Source: Lachnospiraceae bacterium (GTDB taxonomy: Bacteria; Bacillota; Clostridia; Lachnospirales; Lachnospiraceae). From it: DNA of 45,064 nucleotides. Shown here one piece after another: positions 8,752 through 16,295 of the stretch; position 1 is the stretch's first letter, and each line of letters opens with the position of its first letter. The position numbers and the translations under genes are program-made. Below the pieces are notes generated by a model that worked only from the letters and a program-made list of their open reading frames with translations, searched no databases and had not been told where the DNA came from. The DNA lies in NCBI GenBank assembly GCA_024692955.1, contig JAILLW010000130.1:1-45064 (forward strand), in the 5' to 3' direction.

Positions 8752-9885
8752 TTAAAGTGTCGCGGCCCGGCCGGACACATGGGTCCTGTAAAAGCTGTTG
8801 GCCATCATTTCATGGACAACGCTCTGCACATAAAACTTATTTGAAGCGGCAGTCCCGAGGCCGTCCATTTCGATGAACTTCCCGGGTACGATCTCCGGAA
8901 GCCCGATCATGTCAAGCTCCAGAGTTCCGAAGCGGTAACTCATATCCTCCATCAGATACTGGGCACGATAGTCCGCGTCCTTTTTGGAAGCGGCGGAAGG
9001 ATCGATATAGACCCGGGTCTGATTCGAAACCAGCTGCTTCGCCTTGTTTCCCTTGGAAAGCTTTCCCTTCGATTTCTGGGTGGCTGTCACGTTTTTGCCC
9101 TTTCCGGGATCCGTATTGCGGACCTCCACCTTGCCCACGATCCCGGTCACGTCGTATCCGATCTCAAAGGCAAGAAGTCCCGTCTCCGGCGAAAGGACGA
9201 TATTGGTCTGTGTATCGCTCTTCGCCTTCCGGAAGAGGACCCTGCCGCCTGCCTGGAAGAATTCGTAATTGAATTTCTTTGCGGCCTTCACGATGAACTC
9301 GTAATCACTCTCACAGACCATCTCGATGGTCTGGTCGGTGGTGCCTTTGTTCCCCTGCTGCTTATCCGGCGTATCCGCCACGCTGATGTCGTCAAAAACA
9401 TTGTCCTGACCCTTCAGCTTCTGATAGAAGCCCTGCTCAAGGATCTTCGTGACCGCTTCCGAGTAGCATCCCGCCTTGATCTGCTTCGCGTAGCAGTTGG
9501 CCATCATAATGCCCTTCAGATCCATGCAGTGCACCTCGATCCCCGGAACCTCCATGGTACGGAATACGAAATTCACCTGGGAAATGAAGCCGCGAAAAAC
9601 TTCCCTGGCCTGTGTGCCGTAGCCCATCGCGATGGATACCGGCGAGCCGATGGTAATGTATTTTTTCACATCATTGAAAAGATACTCATGCTTTAAACGG
9701 TCATAGCAGTTATAGATCGTAAACTCCGCGATGTTCGACTCGAAGCCGCTGGTCGTCTCCACGCGGATATTGGAAACGGCAAATCCCTTCTTGTCCTTGT
9801 CGATGTCCTTTCCGCTCACCATGATGAAGACGAAGGGAACGCTGAAGTTTTCGTAATCGTTTTTTAAATCCTTAAACTTGAACAT
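8752..9885 (-). CDS. gpD-like tail hub protein (late control D / VgrG N-terminal family)
   Basis: 377 aa. It resembles the gp27/gpD hub that adapts the six-fold tube to the three-fold spike: VSNIRVETTSGFESNIAEFTI near residue 40 (key G-F-S--AEFTIYN), IAMGYGTQAREVFRGFISQV near residue 84, HCMDLKGIMMAN near residue 122 and CESDYEFIVKAAKKFNYEFF near residue 190. Near the C-terminus, GTLELDMIGLPEIVPGKFIE followed by FYVQSVVHEM is the usual final hub barrel. It sits directly before the spike gene, 20 bases apart, which is the standard hub-spike gene pair. It is not fused to the spike. Confidence 0.88.
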   Translation of the reverse strand: MFKFKDLKNDYENFSVPFVFIMVSGKDIDKDKKGFAVSNIRVETTSGFESNIAEFTIYNCYDRLKHEYLFNDVKKYITIGSPVSIAMGYGTQAREVFRGFISQVNFVFRTMEVPGIEVHCMDLKGIMMANCYAKQIKAGCYSEAVTKILEQGFYQKLKGQDNVFDDISVADTPDKQQGNKGTTDQTIEMVCESDYEFIVKAAKKFNYEFFQAGGRVLFRKAKSDTQTNIVLSPETGLLAFEIGYDVTGIVGKVEVRNTDPGKGKNVTATQKSKGKLSKGNKAKQLVSNQTRVYIDPSAASKKDADYRAQYLMEDMSYRFGTLELDMIGLPEIVPGKFIEMDGLGTAASNKFYVQSVVHEMMANSFYRTHVSGRAATL

Positions 9886-9892
9886 ATAAAAA

Positions 9893-10726
9893 TCATCCCA
9901 GATTGATCAGGTTGGTCGCGGACTGGAAGCCCTTGACGGTATCGAGGCTGTCGCCGGAAAAGGCCTTCTTGTATGCCTCCTCCCAGGCCCCGAGAGTATC
10001 GGGATCCTGCGTATCATCCATATGGAGGAGCGACAGGTTCATATAGGCGCGGATCGGCTGTCCCTGCATATTGAACATCACATACTGTGCAGCCACGTTA
10101 TTGAGTATTCCGGAATAATTCATCTCGCCCCAGTGGAACGTGATGATCCTGGTATAGGGGCTTCTCAGCGCAGCGATAAAGCCTTCCACGGTCTGCTGCA
10201 CGGTGGCCGTCTTTTTTCCGCGGGCAGTATTCACGGTCTTCGCGATGCCGGTTCCTATGTTGGTCGGCGCAAGATTGGTCTTGTCCTCCATAAAGGCATC
10301 AAAGGGATCCACCTGATCAAAGATCAGCCGGACCGATACCGTCACGCGGACACTCTGATGGGCAGGCTCCGCCGTCGCGCCGTTCTGTCCGTAAGCGAGG
10401 GTAGGCATATATCCCTGACCTCTGGCCCTGACCGAAAGGCTGGACGGGTTGAACTGAACCGTAAAACGCTTTGCGGAAGCACCCTTCAGCCGGTTTTCGA
10501 AGCCGGCGATCTTTCCCGCCACATTTCCGAGGCTCTGATTGATCAGCGAACTTGCCGCACCGGTCTTTGAAAGCATCGTATCGGCAAGATTCAGGAAGCC
10601 TCCTCCGCCGCCCGCCGGAACAACGGCACCCTCCTTTTTCGGAGCCCGCCCTCTCGCGTCAATGATCTCGATCACCGCTTTCTCGATATTTCCGATATTG
10701 GCATTTAAAACATCAGTTACACCCAT
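9893..10726 (-). CDS. CIS tube-adaptor protein (Afp7/Pvc7-type CIS_tube domain), copy 2
   Basis: 277 aa. The central part has the marks of the CIS_tube domain found in Afp7-like proteins: RFTVQFNPSSLSVRARGQGY (about residues 90-109), then SVRLIFDQVDPFDAFM, a helix ending in RSPYTRIITFHWGEMNYSG and VMFNMQGQPIRAYMNLSLL. In known particles this protein links the inner tube to the hub. It has no LysM domain after the tube fold, unlike many relatives. The N-terminal 80 residues are Ala/Gly/Lys-rich with a GGGGGF stretch and may be disordered. It is a clear paralogue of the protein encoded immediately upstream (10742-11590), so two consecutive adaptor rings are likely. Confidence 0.83.
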   Translation of the reverse strand: MGVTDVLNANIGNIEKAVIEIIDARGRAPKKEGAVVPAGGGGGFLNLADTMLSKTGAASSLINQSLGNVAGKIAGFENRLKGASAKRFTVQFNPSSLSVRARGQGYMPTLAYGQNGATAEPAHQSVRVTVSVRLIFDQVDPFDAFMEDKTNLAPTNIGTGIAKTVNTARGKKTATVQQTVEGFIAALRSPYTRIITFHWGEMNYSGILNNVAAQYVMFNMQGQPIRAYMNLSLLHMDDTQDPDTLGAWEEAYKKAFSGDSLDTVKGFQSATNLINLG

Positions 10727-10741
10727 AACAGATCCTCTCTC

Positions 10742-11590
10742 CTAGATGGAAAGGTTTAAGAGCGAATTGTTCGTCGCCTTTGAAAAGGCGCTTGCCGCGC
10801 CGCTCACGGCGCTCGTTCCGGCATTTCCGAAGGCCGCCGTAAACGCGGTATCCCAGTAGCCGCCCCGTTCCGCGGTTTCCATCAGATGATCCTGCTGGAT
10901 CGTGATCTCCACCAGGGCGCGGATCGGATCTCCGTATTTATTGAACATCGTGTAATTCGCGTTCACCTGGAAAAGCTCGCCCCGGAAGACCATGTCCGAC
11001 CAGCAGAAAACCACCAGGCGCGTGATCGGGGAAAAGAGGCAGGCAATGAGCCCTTCCACCTCCGTTCTTACCGAGAACTTCGTGCGCTTGATCCCCGTCA
11101 CCTTTCCGGCTGCGGAAAGGGCATTCCCCGTGTTCAGGGTGGCGGTATCCAGCATAAAGGCATCCATAAGATCCATATCGTCGAAGATCAGCTGCATGCC
11201 GAGAGTTGTGATGGCATCCGACTTGAACTGCTTGATCTGGTTGTTCATGATATTGGAAATACTGCTCTCATCCACCTCTCGAAGACCTGCCGAGGTATCC
11301 ATATAGATCGTGGAAGGGTTGTACTGTACGCGCAGCGCGGTAAAGCCGCTGGCCATTCCCTTGGCCTTCAGCGTTTCAAAGGAGGCAGTGCCCGCGTTTC
11401 CGCCCAGTTTGCTCTTCGTGGTCGCGACAAGCGCCTTCTGAAGTTTGATGGAATCGGTCAGCGCCTTCTGTTCCCCGGCCGTGGTTCCGAGGTTCATGGC
11501 AGGAGAATATTTCCGTACAAAGAGTATGGCTTTCGGCAGATTCCCTGTCAGCGAATTTAACGCGTCCTGTCCGATTTTGCTTGTGGGCAT
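10742..11590 (-). CDS. CIS tube-adaptor protein (Afp7/Pvc7-type CIS_tube domain), copy 1
   Basis: 282 aa. It shares the order of motifs with the following gene: ALRVQYNPSTIYMDTSAGLR (about residues 84-103), GMQLIFDDMDLMDAFML, EVEGLIACLFSPITRLVVFC, and YTMFNKYGDPIRALVEITIQ. These are the landmarks of the CIS_tube family, which connects tube and hub in eCIS. No LysM domain is present. The first 80 residues are helical and polar, and the C-terminus is Ala/Ser-rich. It begins 3 bases after the stop of the 755-aa helical protein gene. The two copies differ through most of their length, so this is an old duplication rather than a recent one. Confidence 0.83.
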   Translation of the reverse strand: MPTSKIGQDALNSLTGNLPKAILFVRKYSPAMNLGTTAGEQKALTDSIKLQKALVATTKSKLGGNAGTASFETLKAKGMASGFTALRVQYNPSTIYMDTSAGLREVDESSISNIMNNQIKQFKSDAITTLGMQLIFDDMDLMDAFMLDTATLNTGNALSAAGKVTGIKRTKFSVRTEVEGLIACLFSPITRLVVFCWSDMVFRGELFQVNANYTMFNKYGDPIRALVEITIQQDHLMETAERGGYWDTAFTAAFGNAGTSAVSGAASAFSKATNNSLLNLSI

Positions 11591-11593
11591 GGC

Positions 11594-13861
11594 TTAGATC
11601 CCTCTCCTTGATTTTTCGGTCTTCAGGCGTTTTTCAAGCCTTGAATACACTTCACCCGCGATGGTGTTAAGCTGCTGCCTGACACCCTGCTCCACGAGGC
11701 GGGCGATGTCCTCGCTCTCTTCCCGGCTCATGGTTCTTCGCTCCTCCCTTACGATCTCGGGAGCTGCCGTTCTTACCTCCGTGATCCTTGCGGGCTCCTC
11801 CGTGACTTTCGTAGTGGTGGTGAGGCCTTTCCGGTATTCCTCCAGAGTCTCAAGAACATCCTCTTCGGTAAGGCGCTCCTCCTGTCTGTGTACAAAAGAG
11901 ACCTCGGGACTTCCCCCGCTTCTTCGCTGCCGGACCGTGCCGGGAGGCGTCCCGGGAGCAAGATCCCCGGCGAGCCTCAGCATGATCTCCTCCGCTTCCG
12001 CCGGAAGCTCCACGAAACGGAGGATGTGCTCCGTATCAAAGATCTCCCTTTCTCTTCCGATCATTTCGACGCTGAGAAATTCCCGGAAACTCCGGTAAAG
12101 CCCGCCCGCGGTCTCATCGGAAAGGATGCGGCCCACCGCATCGCTGATCTCTTCCTCCCGGATTTCCGACCGGTAAGAAGGTTCTTCCCTTTCTTCACGG
12201 GAGGCCGGTCTTTCGGATGCGGCCGCCGGTCTTTCCTCAACGGATTCCGATTCCACGAAGTTCGTAAGTTCCTGCTCAATGAATTCGGCAGGCGTCGCGG
12301 AAGGAGCCGCCTGGGGAGTCCCCTCCTTCCCTTCCTGAAGCTGGCGGAAGATCGCCGCGCTTTCCGGCGGAAGCAGTTCATAGACCCTCTCAAGCAGTTT
12401 TTCATCCGAAGTGAGTTCGGAACGGTTCTCCGTTTCCAGAATCTTTCTTATATGATCACGGTCCGCAAGCACCTTGAGGCTTTCCCGGATCGTCCGTTCA
12501 CGGTCGCTTCCGGACATCCGGACACGCTCGCTCCTCTCGGTAAGGAGAGTCCGGATCCGGTTGTAGAGCGACATATTTTCAACGTTCTGACGGTTGATCC
12601 TCTCGAGTTCCTCAAGGACCGTCTCACTGGAATCCGACTGAAGATGCTCGATGGTGGCGGCTGTAAACTCCCGCGTGGTCTCCCCGGGGATCACGGTTTC
12701 CCTGCTTCTTTGGATCTCCTCCCCGAAAGTTTCCCTTTCCCTTACCGTTTCACGGTAGGCTTCGCTTTCGTAGGCTTCCCTTAAGGAATCATATTGCGCG
12801 TAATAGTAGGCTCCCTCTTCAAAGAGTTCCCGGAGGATCTGAAGTTCCCTTTCCTCCGATTCGTTGAGATAAGTGAGTTCCGTTTCCTCTCTTATCACCG
12901 CGCTTCTGTGCTCCCTTGCCTCGATCAGGATCCTGGAGAGCGCGTTATCCGCCGTCTGGTAATAGCTGTTCCGAAGATCCATCCACTTGGGAGTACCGGC
13001 TTCATCCCGGATGGAGAGCGCATGCTCAAAACTCCTTAAGACTTCAAGAAAGACCGCCGATGTGAGCTGCTCCCGGATCGTCTTTTCCGAAACGGTCTCT
13101 TCCTCCCTTGTGGCCTCCTCATACCGGTTCTCCGACCGGTAGATCAGAGTTTCCGGCTGTCCCGCCGCGATGTTCCGGAATCTGGAAAGCAGGATCTGCC
13201 TTGCCAGATAGCTCTGTTCCGAAATGCGGATCTCGCTGCTCCCGGGACCGTAAGAGGTAACGCTCCGGTTCATATTGTTTACGATCTGATAGACGGCACC
13301 GGTCTTTAAGCGCTCCATAATCTCCATATAGAGCCGGTTCGTATAATGCTCCCTCTCACCGCCTTCCGGCACGGGCACTTCTTCTCTTTCCTCAATGCTG
13401 TTCAGATATTCCAGCATTTCATGAAGTTCATCCACATGGGTGAGATAAAGCTCCGTGAGTTCACGGCTGTTATCCGTTTCCGAAAGAAGCTGCCTTACCT
13501 CGTTCATGAAGCGCCGGTCGTCCCGGATCCCCAGTTTATGAAGGGTATCCGTAATGAAGACCCGGTCCTGATAGGTCAGGGAATAGCTGTTTGAGAGCAG
13601 GATCCGGTTCACCACATTGGTGATGATGGTCTGCTGCTCTTCCCGGAACGCATAGATGTCGGTCCGGTTCCGGATATCCGTATCCCCGGAGGGCGCGATC
13701 AGGATCTCGGGCGGGGTATGCAGAAGATGCGTCAGCGTCTGGTCGGTGACACCCGAGCCCATAAGCGCATAGGTGCCCATCAGCCGTTCCGCGAACCCGC
13801 CGCCGTCCCCGACATGAAAATCCGTGCTGTGAAGTTCGATGGGAGCCTTTATGGTAAGCAA
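11594..13861 (-). CDS. Glu/Arg-rich long helical protein, candidate tape measure
   Basis: 755 aa and very rich in glutamate and arginine. A short beta-like N-terminus (MLTIKAPIELHSTDF) is followed by about 700 residues that look mostly alpha-helical, with many E-R-E-E-like stretches, and a C-terminal helix YSRLEKRLKTEKSRRGI that recalls short basic C-termini I associate with CIS tail proteins. There is no signal peptide or membrane segment. No clear family is recognised. Its place between the tube genes and the tube adaptors, and its length, make it the best tape-measure candidate here: as a continuous helix it would span about 113 nm at 0.15 nm per residue. The start codon is TTG, with AGGAAGG 9 bases upstream and no better ATG nearby. 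Alternative: a sheath- or baseplate-associated scaffold. Confidence 0.7.
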   Translation of the reverse strand: MLTIKAPIELHSTDFHVGDGGGFAERLMGTYALMGSGVTDQTLTHLLHTPPEILIAPSGDTDIRNRTDIYAFREEQQTIITNVVNRILLSNSYSLTYQDRVFITDTLHKLGIRDDRRFMNEVRQLLSETDNSRELTELYLTHVDELHEMLEYLNSIEEREEVPVPEGGEREHYTNRLYMEIMERLKTGAVYQIVNNMNRSVTSYGPGSSEIRISEQSYLARQILLSRFRNIAAGQPETLIYRSENRYEEATREEETVSEKTIREQLTSAVFLEVLRSFEHALSIRDEAGTPKWMDLRNSYYQTADNALSRILIEAREHRSAVIREETELTYLNESEERELQILRELFEEGAYYYAQYDSLREAYESEAYRETVRERETFGEEIQRSRETVIPGETTREFTAATIEHLQSDSSETVLEELERINRQNVENMSLYNRIRTLLTERSERVRMSGSDRERTIRESLKVLADRDHIRKILETENRSELTSDEKLLERVYELLPPESAAIFRQLQEGKEGTPQAAPSATPAEFIEQELTNFVESESVEERPAAASERPASREEREEPSYRSEIREEEISDAVGRILSDETAGGLYRSFREFLSVEMIGREREIFDTEHILRFVELPAEAEEIMLRLAGDLAPGTPPGTVRQRRSGGSPEVSFVHRQEERLTEEDVLETLEEYRKGLTTTTKVTEEPARITEVRTAAPEIVREERRTMSREESEDIARLVEQGVRQQLNTIAGEVYSRLEKRLKTEKSRRGI

Positions 13862-13875
13862 AAACTTCTACCTTC

Positions 13876-15609
13876 CTACTTCAGGTATTCCGCAAGCAAC
13901 GCGCGCTTGGTAGTGGGCTTTGCCCCCTTACCCGCACCGCCCCAGAGTACCTGGTCCGGACGGCTTGCGTCATTTACCGGCGTCTTCGCGAAACGTTTTT
14001 CACCGGTCTTAAAGTCAAAGAGGCCGACATTCATCTTGTCGAACATTTCTCCCGTGGCTCCGCTTCCGGGAATCTTGTTCGCGCGAAGCGGTACCGGAGG
14101 CTTCTGCCCCTTGGCCGCGCCGCTCCAGCGTACTTTCTCAAGCGGCTTCGGTGCTTCCTTGGCTGCATCCGACGGCATGATCTGTCTTGCCCGGAGAGGT
14201 ACCGGAGGAGTCTGTCCCTTCGGTGCGCCGCTCCAGCGAACCTTCTCAAGCGGCTTTGCGGCTTCCTTGGCCGCATCCGACGGCATGATCTGCCTTGCTC
14301 TCAGGACCCTGGGCGGCTTATCCGTCTTTCCTGCTCCGCTCCAGCGTACCTTCTCAAGCGGCTTTGCGGCCCCCTTGGCTGCATCCGACGGCATGATCTG
14401 CCTTGCTCTTAAGATCTTCGGCGGCTTATCCGTCTTTCCTGCTCCGCTCCAGCGTACCTTCTCAAGCGGTTTTGCGGCCTCCTTGGCTGCATCCGACGGC
14501 ATGATCTGCCTTGCTCTTAAGATCTTCGGCGGCTTATCCGTCTTTACCGCGCCGCTCCAGCGTACCTTCTCAAGCGGTACCGGTGTCTCCTTTACCGCGT
14601 CGGAGGACATGATCTGCCTTGCTCTTAAGATCTTCGGCGGCTTATCCGTTTTTGCGGCACCGCTCCAGCGTACCTTTTCAAGCGGCTTCGGCGTCTCCTT
14701 TACCGCGTCGGAGGACATGATCTGCCTTGCTCTTAAGATCTTCGGCGGCTTGTCCGTCTTCGCGGCACCGCTCCAGCGTACCTTCGCAAGCGGCTTCGGC
14801 GTCTCCTTTACCGCGTCGGAGGACATGATCTGCCTTGCGCGGAGAACTTTTGGCTTTTCGCCCTTCTTTACGCCCGGCCAGCGCACCTTTGGAAGCAGGG
14901 TATATTTCTGGGCCGCGACTGCGTCCTTGCCCAATACCAGCGGAAGACTGTAAGCGCGAAGCGTCTTCGGCGTGTCTCCCTTCTTCGCGACACCGGCCCA
15001 GAGGAATTTCTTCGGACGCTGCGCGTCGTTCACCGGCGTCTTCGCGTGCCGGTTCTCGCTGCTTGCCTTCGTCTTTACGTTCTTGGCGGACTTATCATCC
15101 ACGAAAAGCTTGAACTTGTTGATATCTCCATCGAACAGCCCGTCCGGAACGGTTATCCGGACCATCTCACGATAGCCGATGGTGGTGGTCTCGGTAAGCA
15201 GCCCGCTCTGTTCCGCGTTCAGTTCGCCGTATTCCTTGCTCATTACCGTACAGCCGGTAAAGGTATAGACGCGAAACGGGGTAAAGTTCTCGTTCATCTG
15301 CATCCGCCATACCATAAGCACGATGGGAAGGATGAGATCCGTTCCCGGCCCCAGAGGATCGATATAATCCACACCCACGTAGCGCTCCACCTGGAACGTA
15401 AAGGGCTGGGAGATCGGCTTTCTCCTCATGTGCACATAATCGTTCAGACCGCCTTCCTGAATGTATTCGAATTCGTTCTGTTTCGTAAAGCTGTGCACCC
15501 GCCGGCAGGGCAGATCAAAGATCCCCTCCACCCGCAGCATGAAATTGAAATTCGGGCTTACGCCCCGTCCCTGGTTATAGACCAGGATATTTGTCTCAAG
15601 ACCGGCCAT
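13876..15609 (-). CDS. Tube-like (gp19 superfamily) protein with long 36-aa tandem-repeat tail
   Basis: 577 aa. Residues 1-165 match the phage T4 gp19/CIS tube fold: NFNFMLRVEGI at 20-30, the family hallmark QEGGLNDYVH at 51-60, PFTFQVERYVG at 69-79 and REMVRITVPDG near 147. Residues 241-491 are seven consecutive repeats of the form KVRWSGAAKTDKPPKILRAR plus QIMSSDAVKETPKPLE (first copy 35 aa, the rest 36 aa). Divergent capping units lie on both sides, sharing AKTPVNDA-RP followed by LW-G (residues 188-206 and 541-558). The tail is strongly basic and proline-rich with an invariant Trp per unit, so it is probably extended. Such a fusion suggests a special tube ring carrying a repeat fibre inside or outside the tube. 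Ribosome binding site GGAG; follows the DUF6760 gene. Confidence 0.85.
   Translation of the reverse strand: MAGLETNILVYNQGRGVSPNFNFMLRVEGIFDLPCRRVHSFTKQNEFEYIQEGGLNDYVHMRRKPISQPFTFQVERYVGVDYIDPLGPGTDLILPIVLMVWRMQMNENFTPFRVYTFTGCTVMSKEYGELNAEQSGLLTETTTIGYREMVRITVPDGLFDGDINKFKLFVDDKSAKNVKTKASSENRHAKTPVNDAQRPKKFLWAGVAKKGDTPKTLRAYSLPLVLGKDAVAAQKYTLLPKVRWPGVKKGEKPKVLRARQIMSSDAVKETPKPLAKVRWSGAAKTDKPPKILRARQIMSSDAVKETPKPLEKVRWSGAAKTDKPPKILRARQIMSSDAVKETPVPLEKVRWSGAVKTDKPPKILRARQIMPSDAAKEAAKPLEKVRWSGAGKTDKPPKILRARQIMPSDAAKGAAKPLEKVRWSGAGKTDKPPRVLRARQIMPSDAAKEAAKPLEKVRWSGAPKGQTPPVPLRARQIMPSDAAKEAPKPLEKVRWSGAAKGQKPPVPLRANKIPGSGATGEMFDKMNVGLFDFKTGEKRFAKTPVNDASRPDQVLWGGAGKGAKPTTKRALLAEYLK
14137..14889 (-). 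repeat. Seven in-frame tandem repeats of 108 bp (first unit 105 bp)
   Basis: The coding repeats of the tube-like gene are spaced exactly 108 bases apart, for example the shared CGCTCCAGCG box on the plus strand at 14121, 14229, 14337 and 14445. The units starting at 14331 and 14439 differ at only three of 108 bases, while units nearer the ends differ more. This pattern suggests recent duplication or homogenisation in the middle of the array. The period is a multiple of three, so copy-number changes by slippage or recombination would lengthen or shorten the protein without frameshift. It is coding sequence and not a CRISPR or intergenic repeat. Confidence 0.95.
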
Positions 15610-15631
15610 ATGAATGCTCCGTTATGTCATA

Positions 15632-15817
15632 TCAGGCGCGAGTTGTCGCCTTCATGTCAAAGATACTCTTTTCCTTTTTGTCCTTCGAGGGATTCAGCTT
15701 CTCGTTGATCTCGGAGATCTCCCTGCACCAGCGTCTCCGGCTCCTGTGGTCGATGGCGAGTACCTCATCCTGTCCCCAGTGGAAATAGTAGGAAATGAAA
15801 GCCATCTCCCGGTACAT
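15632..15817 (-). CDS. DUF6760-type small CIS protein
   Basis: 61 aa. It carries the pattern that I associate with the DUF6760 family of short proteins found in CIS and phage-tail-like loci: MAFISYYFHWGQDEVLAIDH followed by RRRWCREISEINEKL. The histidine-tryptophan pair after YYF and the RRRWC block are the key points. The protein has no signal peptide and is probably helical. In related clusters it sits beside the tube and assembly-protein genes, as here, but its role is unknown. The chosen ATG has GGAGG five bases upstream; the frame stays open further upstream with no common start codon, so a longer form is unlikely. Confidence 0.75.
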   Translation of the reverse strand: MYREMAFISYYFHWGQDEVLAIDHRSRRRWCREISEINEKLNPSKDKKEKSIFDMKATTRA

Positions 15818-15846
15818 TTCCTCCTCCGGATAAAGCTTCAGCCCTC

Positions 15847-16200
15847 TTAAGTAAAATTTAGCGGTACCTCAAACTGCGTCCCGCAGTCGGGGCAGACCAC
15901 CGTCATCACCGGAGGCTCGATATCATTGATCCTCTGGTACATATCCTGCAGGAAAGCCAGATCCGCGGTGAAGAGCTTTTCCACGAGGGTAGCCGTGATG
16001 GCATCCACGCCCTCCAGCTCCGTGATCACCCGGGACAATACCACGATGGTCAGATAAGACGGATTCGAGAGCACGCGGGGGTCATGCGTCGCGGAGATCT
16101 CGTCTCCCGCCGTCGCAAGCCGCATCTTGCCGCGCCTGTGAAGTTCTCCCGCACCATCCAGATATCCTTTCGGCAAAGTGAATTCAAATTCGGTTTCCAT
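15847..16200 (-). CDS. Phage tail assembly chaperone-like protein
   Basis: 117 aa. The start (FEFTLPKGYLDGAGELHRRG, residues 6-25) is the pattern seen in small tail-assembly proteins of phages and CIS loci, followed by RLATAGDEISATHDPRVLSN and a helical core. The C-terminus has a single CPDCG motif followed by FEVPLNF, half of a zinc-ribbon-like knuckle. Such proteins are thought to help the tape measure and tube assemble. Its position right after the tube gene fits this. It is separated from the tube gene by a 95-base gap that contains a strong hairpin, and has a GGAGG ribosome binding site. Confidence 0.7.
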   Translation of the reverse strand: METEFEFTLPKGYLDGAGELHRRGKMRLATAGDEISATHDPRVLSNPSYLTIVVLSRVITELEGVDAITATLVEKLFTADLAFLQDMYQRINDIEPPVMTVVCPDCGTQFEVPLNFT

Positions 16201-16248
16201 CCTTCTTCCTCCGTTGTTTTTCCGTTAATGCTGTCAAGCGCACCTTTA

Positions 16249-16274
16249 GGCACACGACCGGAGGGTCGTGTGCC
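16249..16274 (-). promoter_or_regulatory. Strong intercistronic hairpin after the tube gene
   Basis: A perfect 11-bp inverted repeat (GGCACACGACC / GGTCGTGTGCC) with a 4-base loop lies about 22 bases after the stop of the tube gene, in the longest gap inside the structural gene block. On the transcribed strand it is followed by TAAAGG, with no run of T, so it is not a classic terminator. A plausible role is partial attenuation or protection of the upstream sheath-tube mRNA from 3' decay, giving more sheath and tube than the proteins encoded downstream. This role is inference. The RNA loop reads CUCC. Confidence 0.65.
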
Positions 16275-16295
16275 CGGGCTGCCCTTGAGAGGCGT

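Noticed and set aside
14137-14889. CRISPR array
   Set aside because: The repeats are 108 bases, lie head to tail without spacers and are translated in frame as 36-aa units.
13718-14953. A 411-codon open frame on the plus strand with a repeating protein sequence
   Set aside because: It is antisense to the 108-bp coding repeats of the tube-like gene, which keep several frames open. The minus-strand frame has the tube domain and a ribosome binding site, and all neighbours are on that strand.
16249-16274. Rho-independent terminator inside the structural block
   Set aside because: The hairpin is perfect but is followed by TAAAGG with no run of T on the transcribed strand, so full termination is unlikely.
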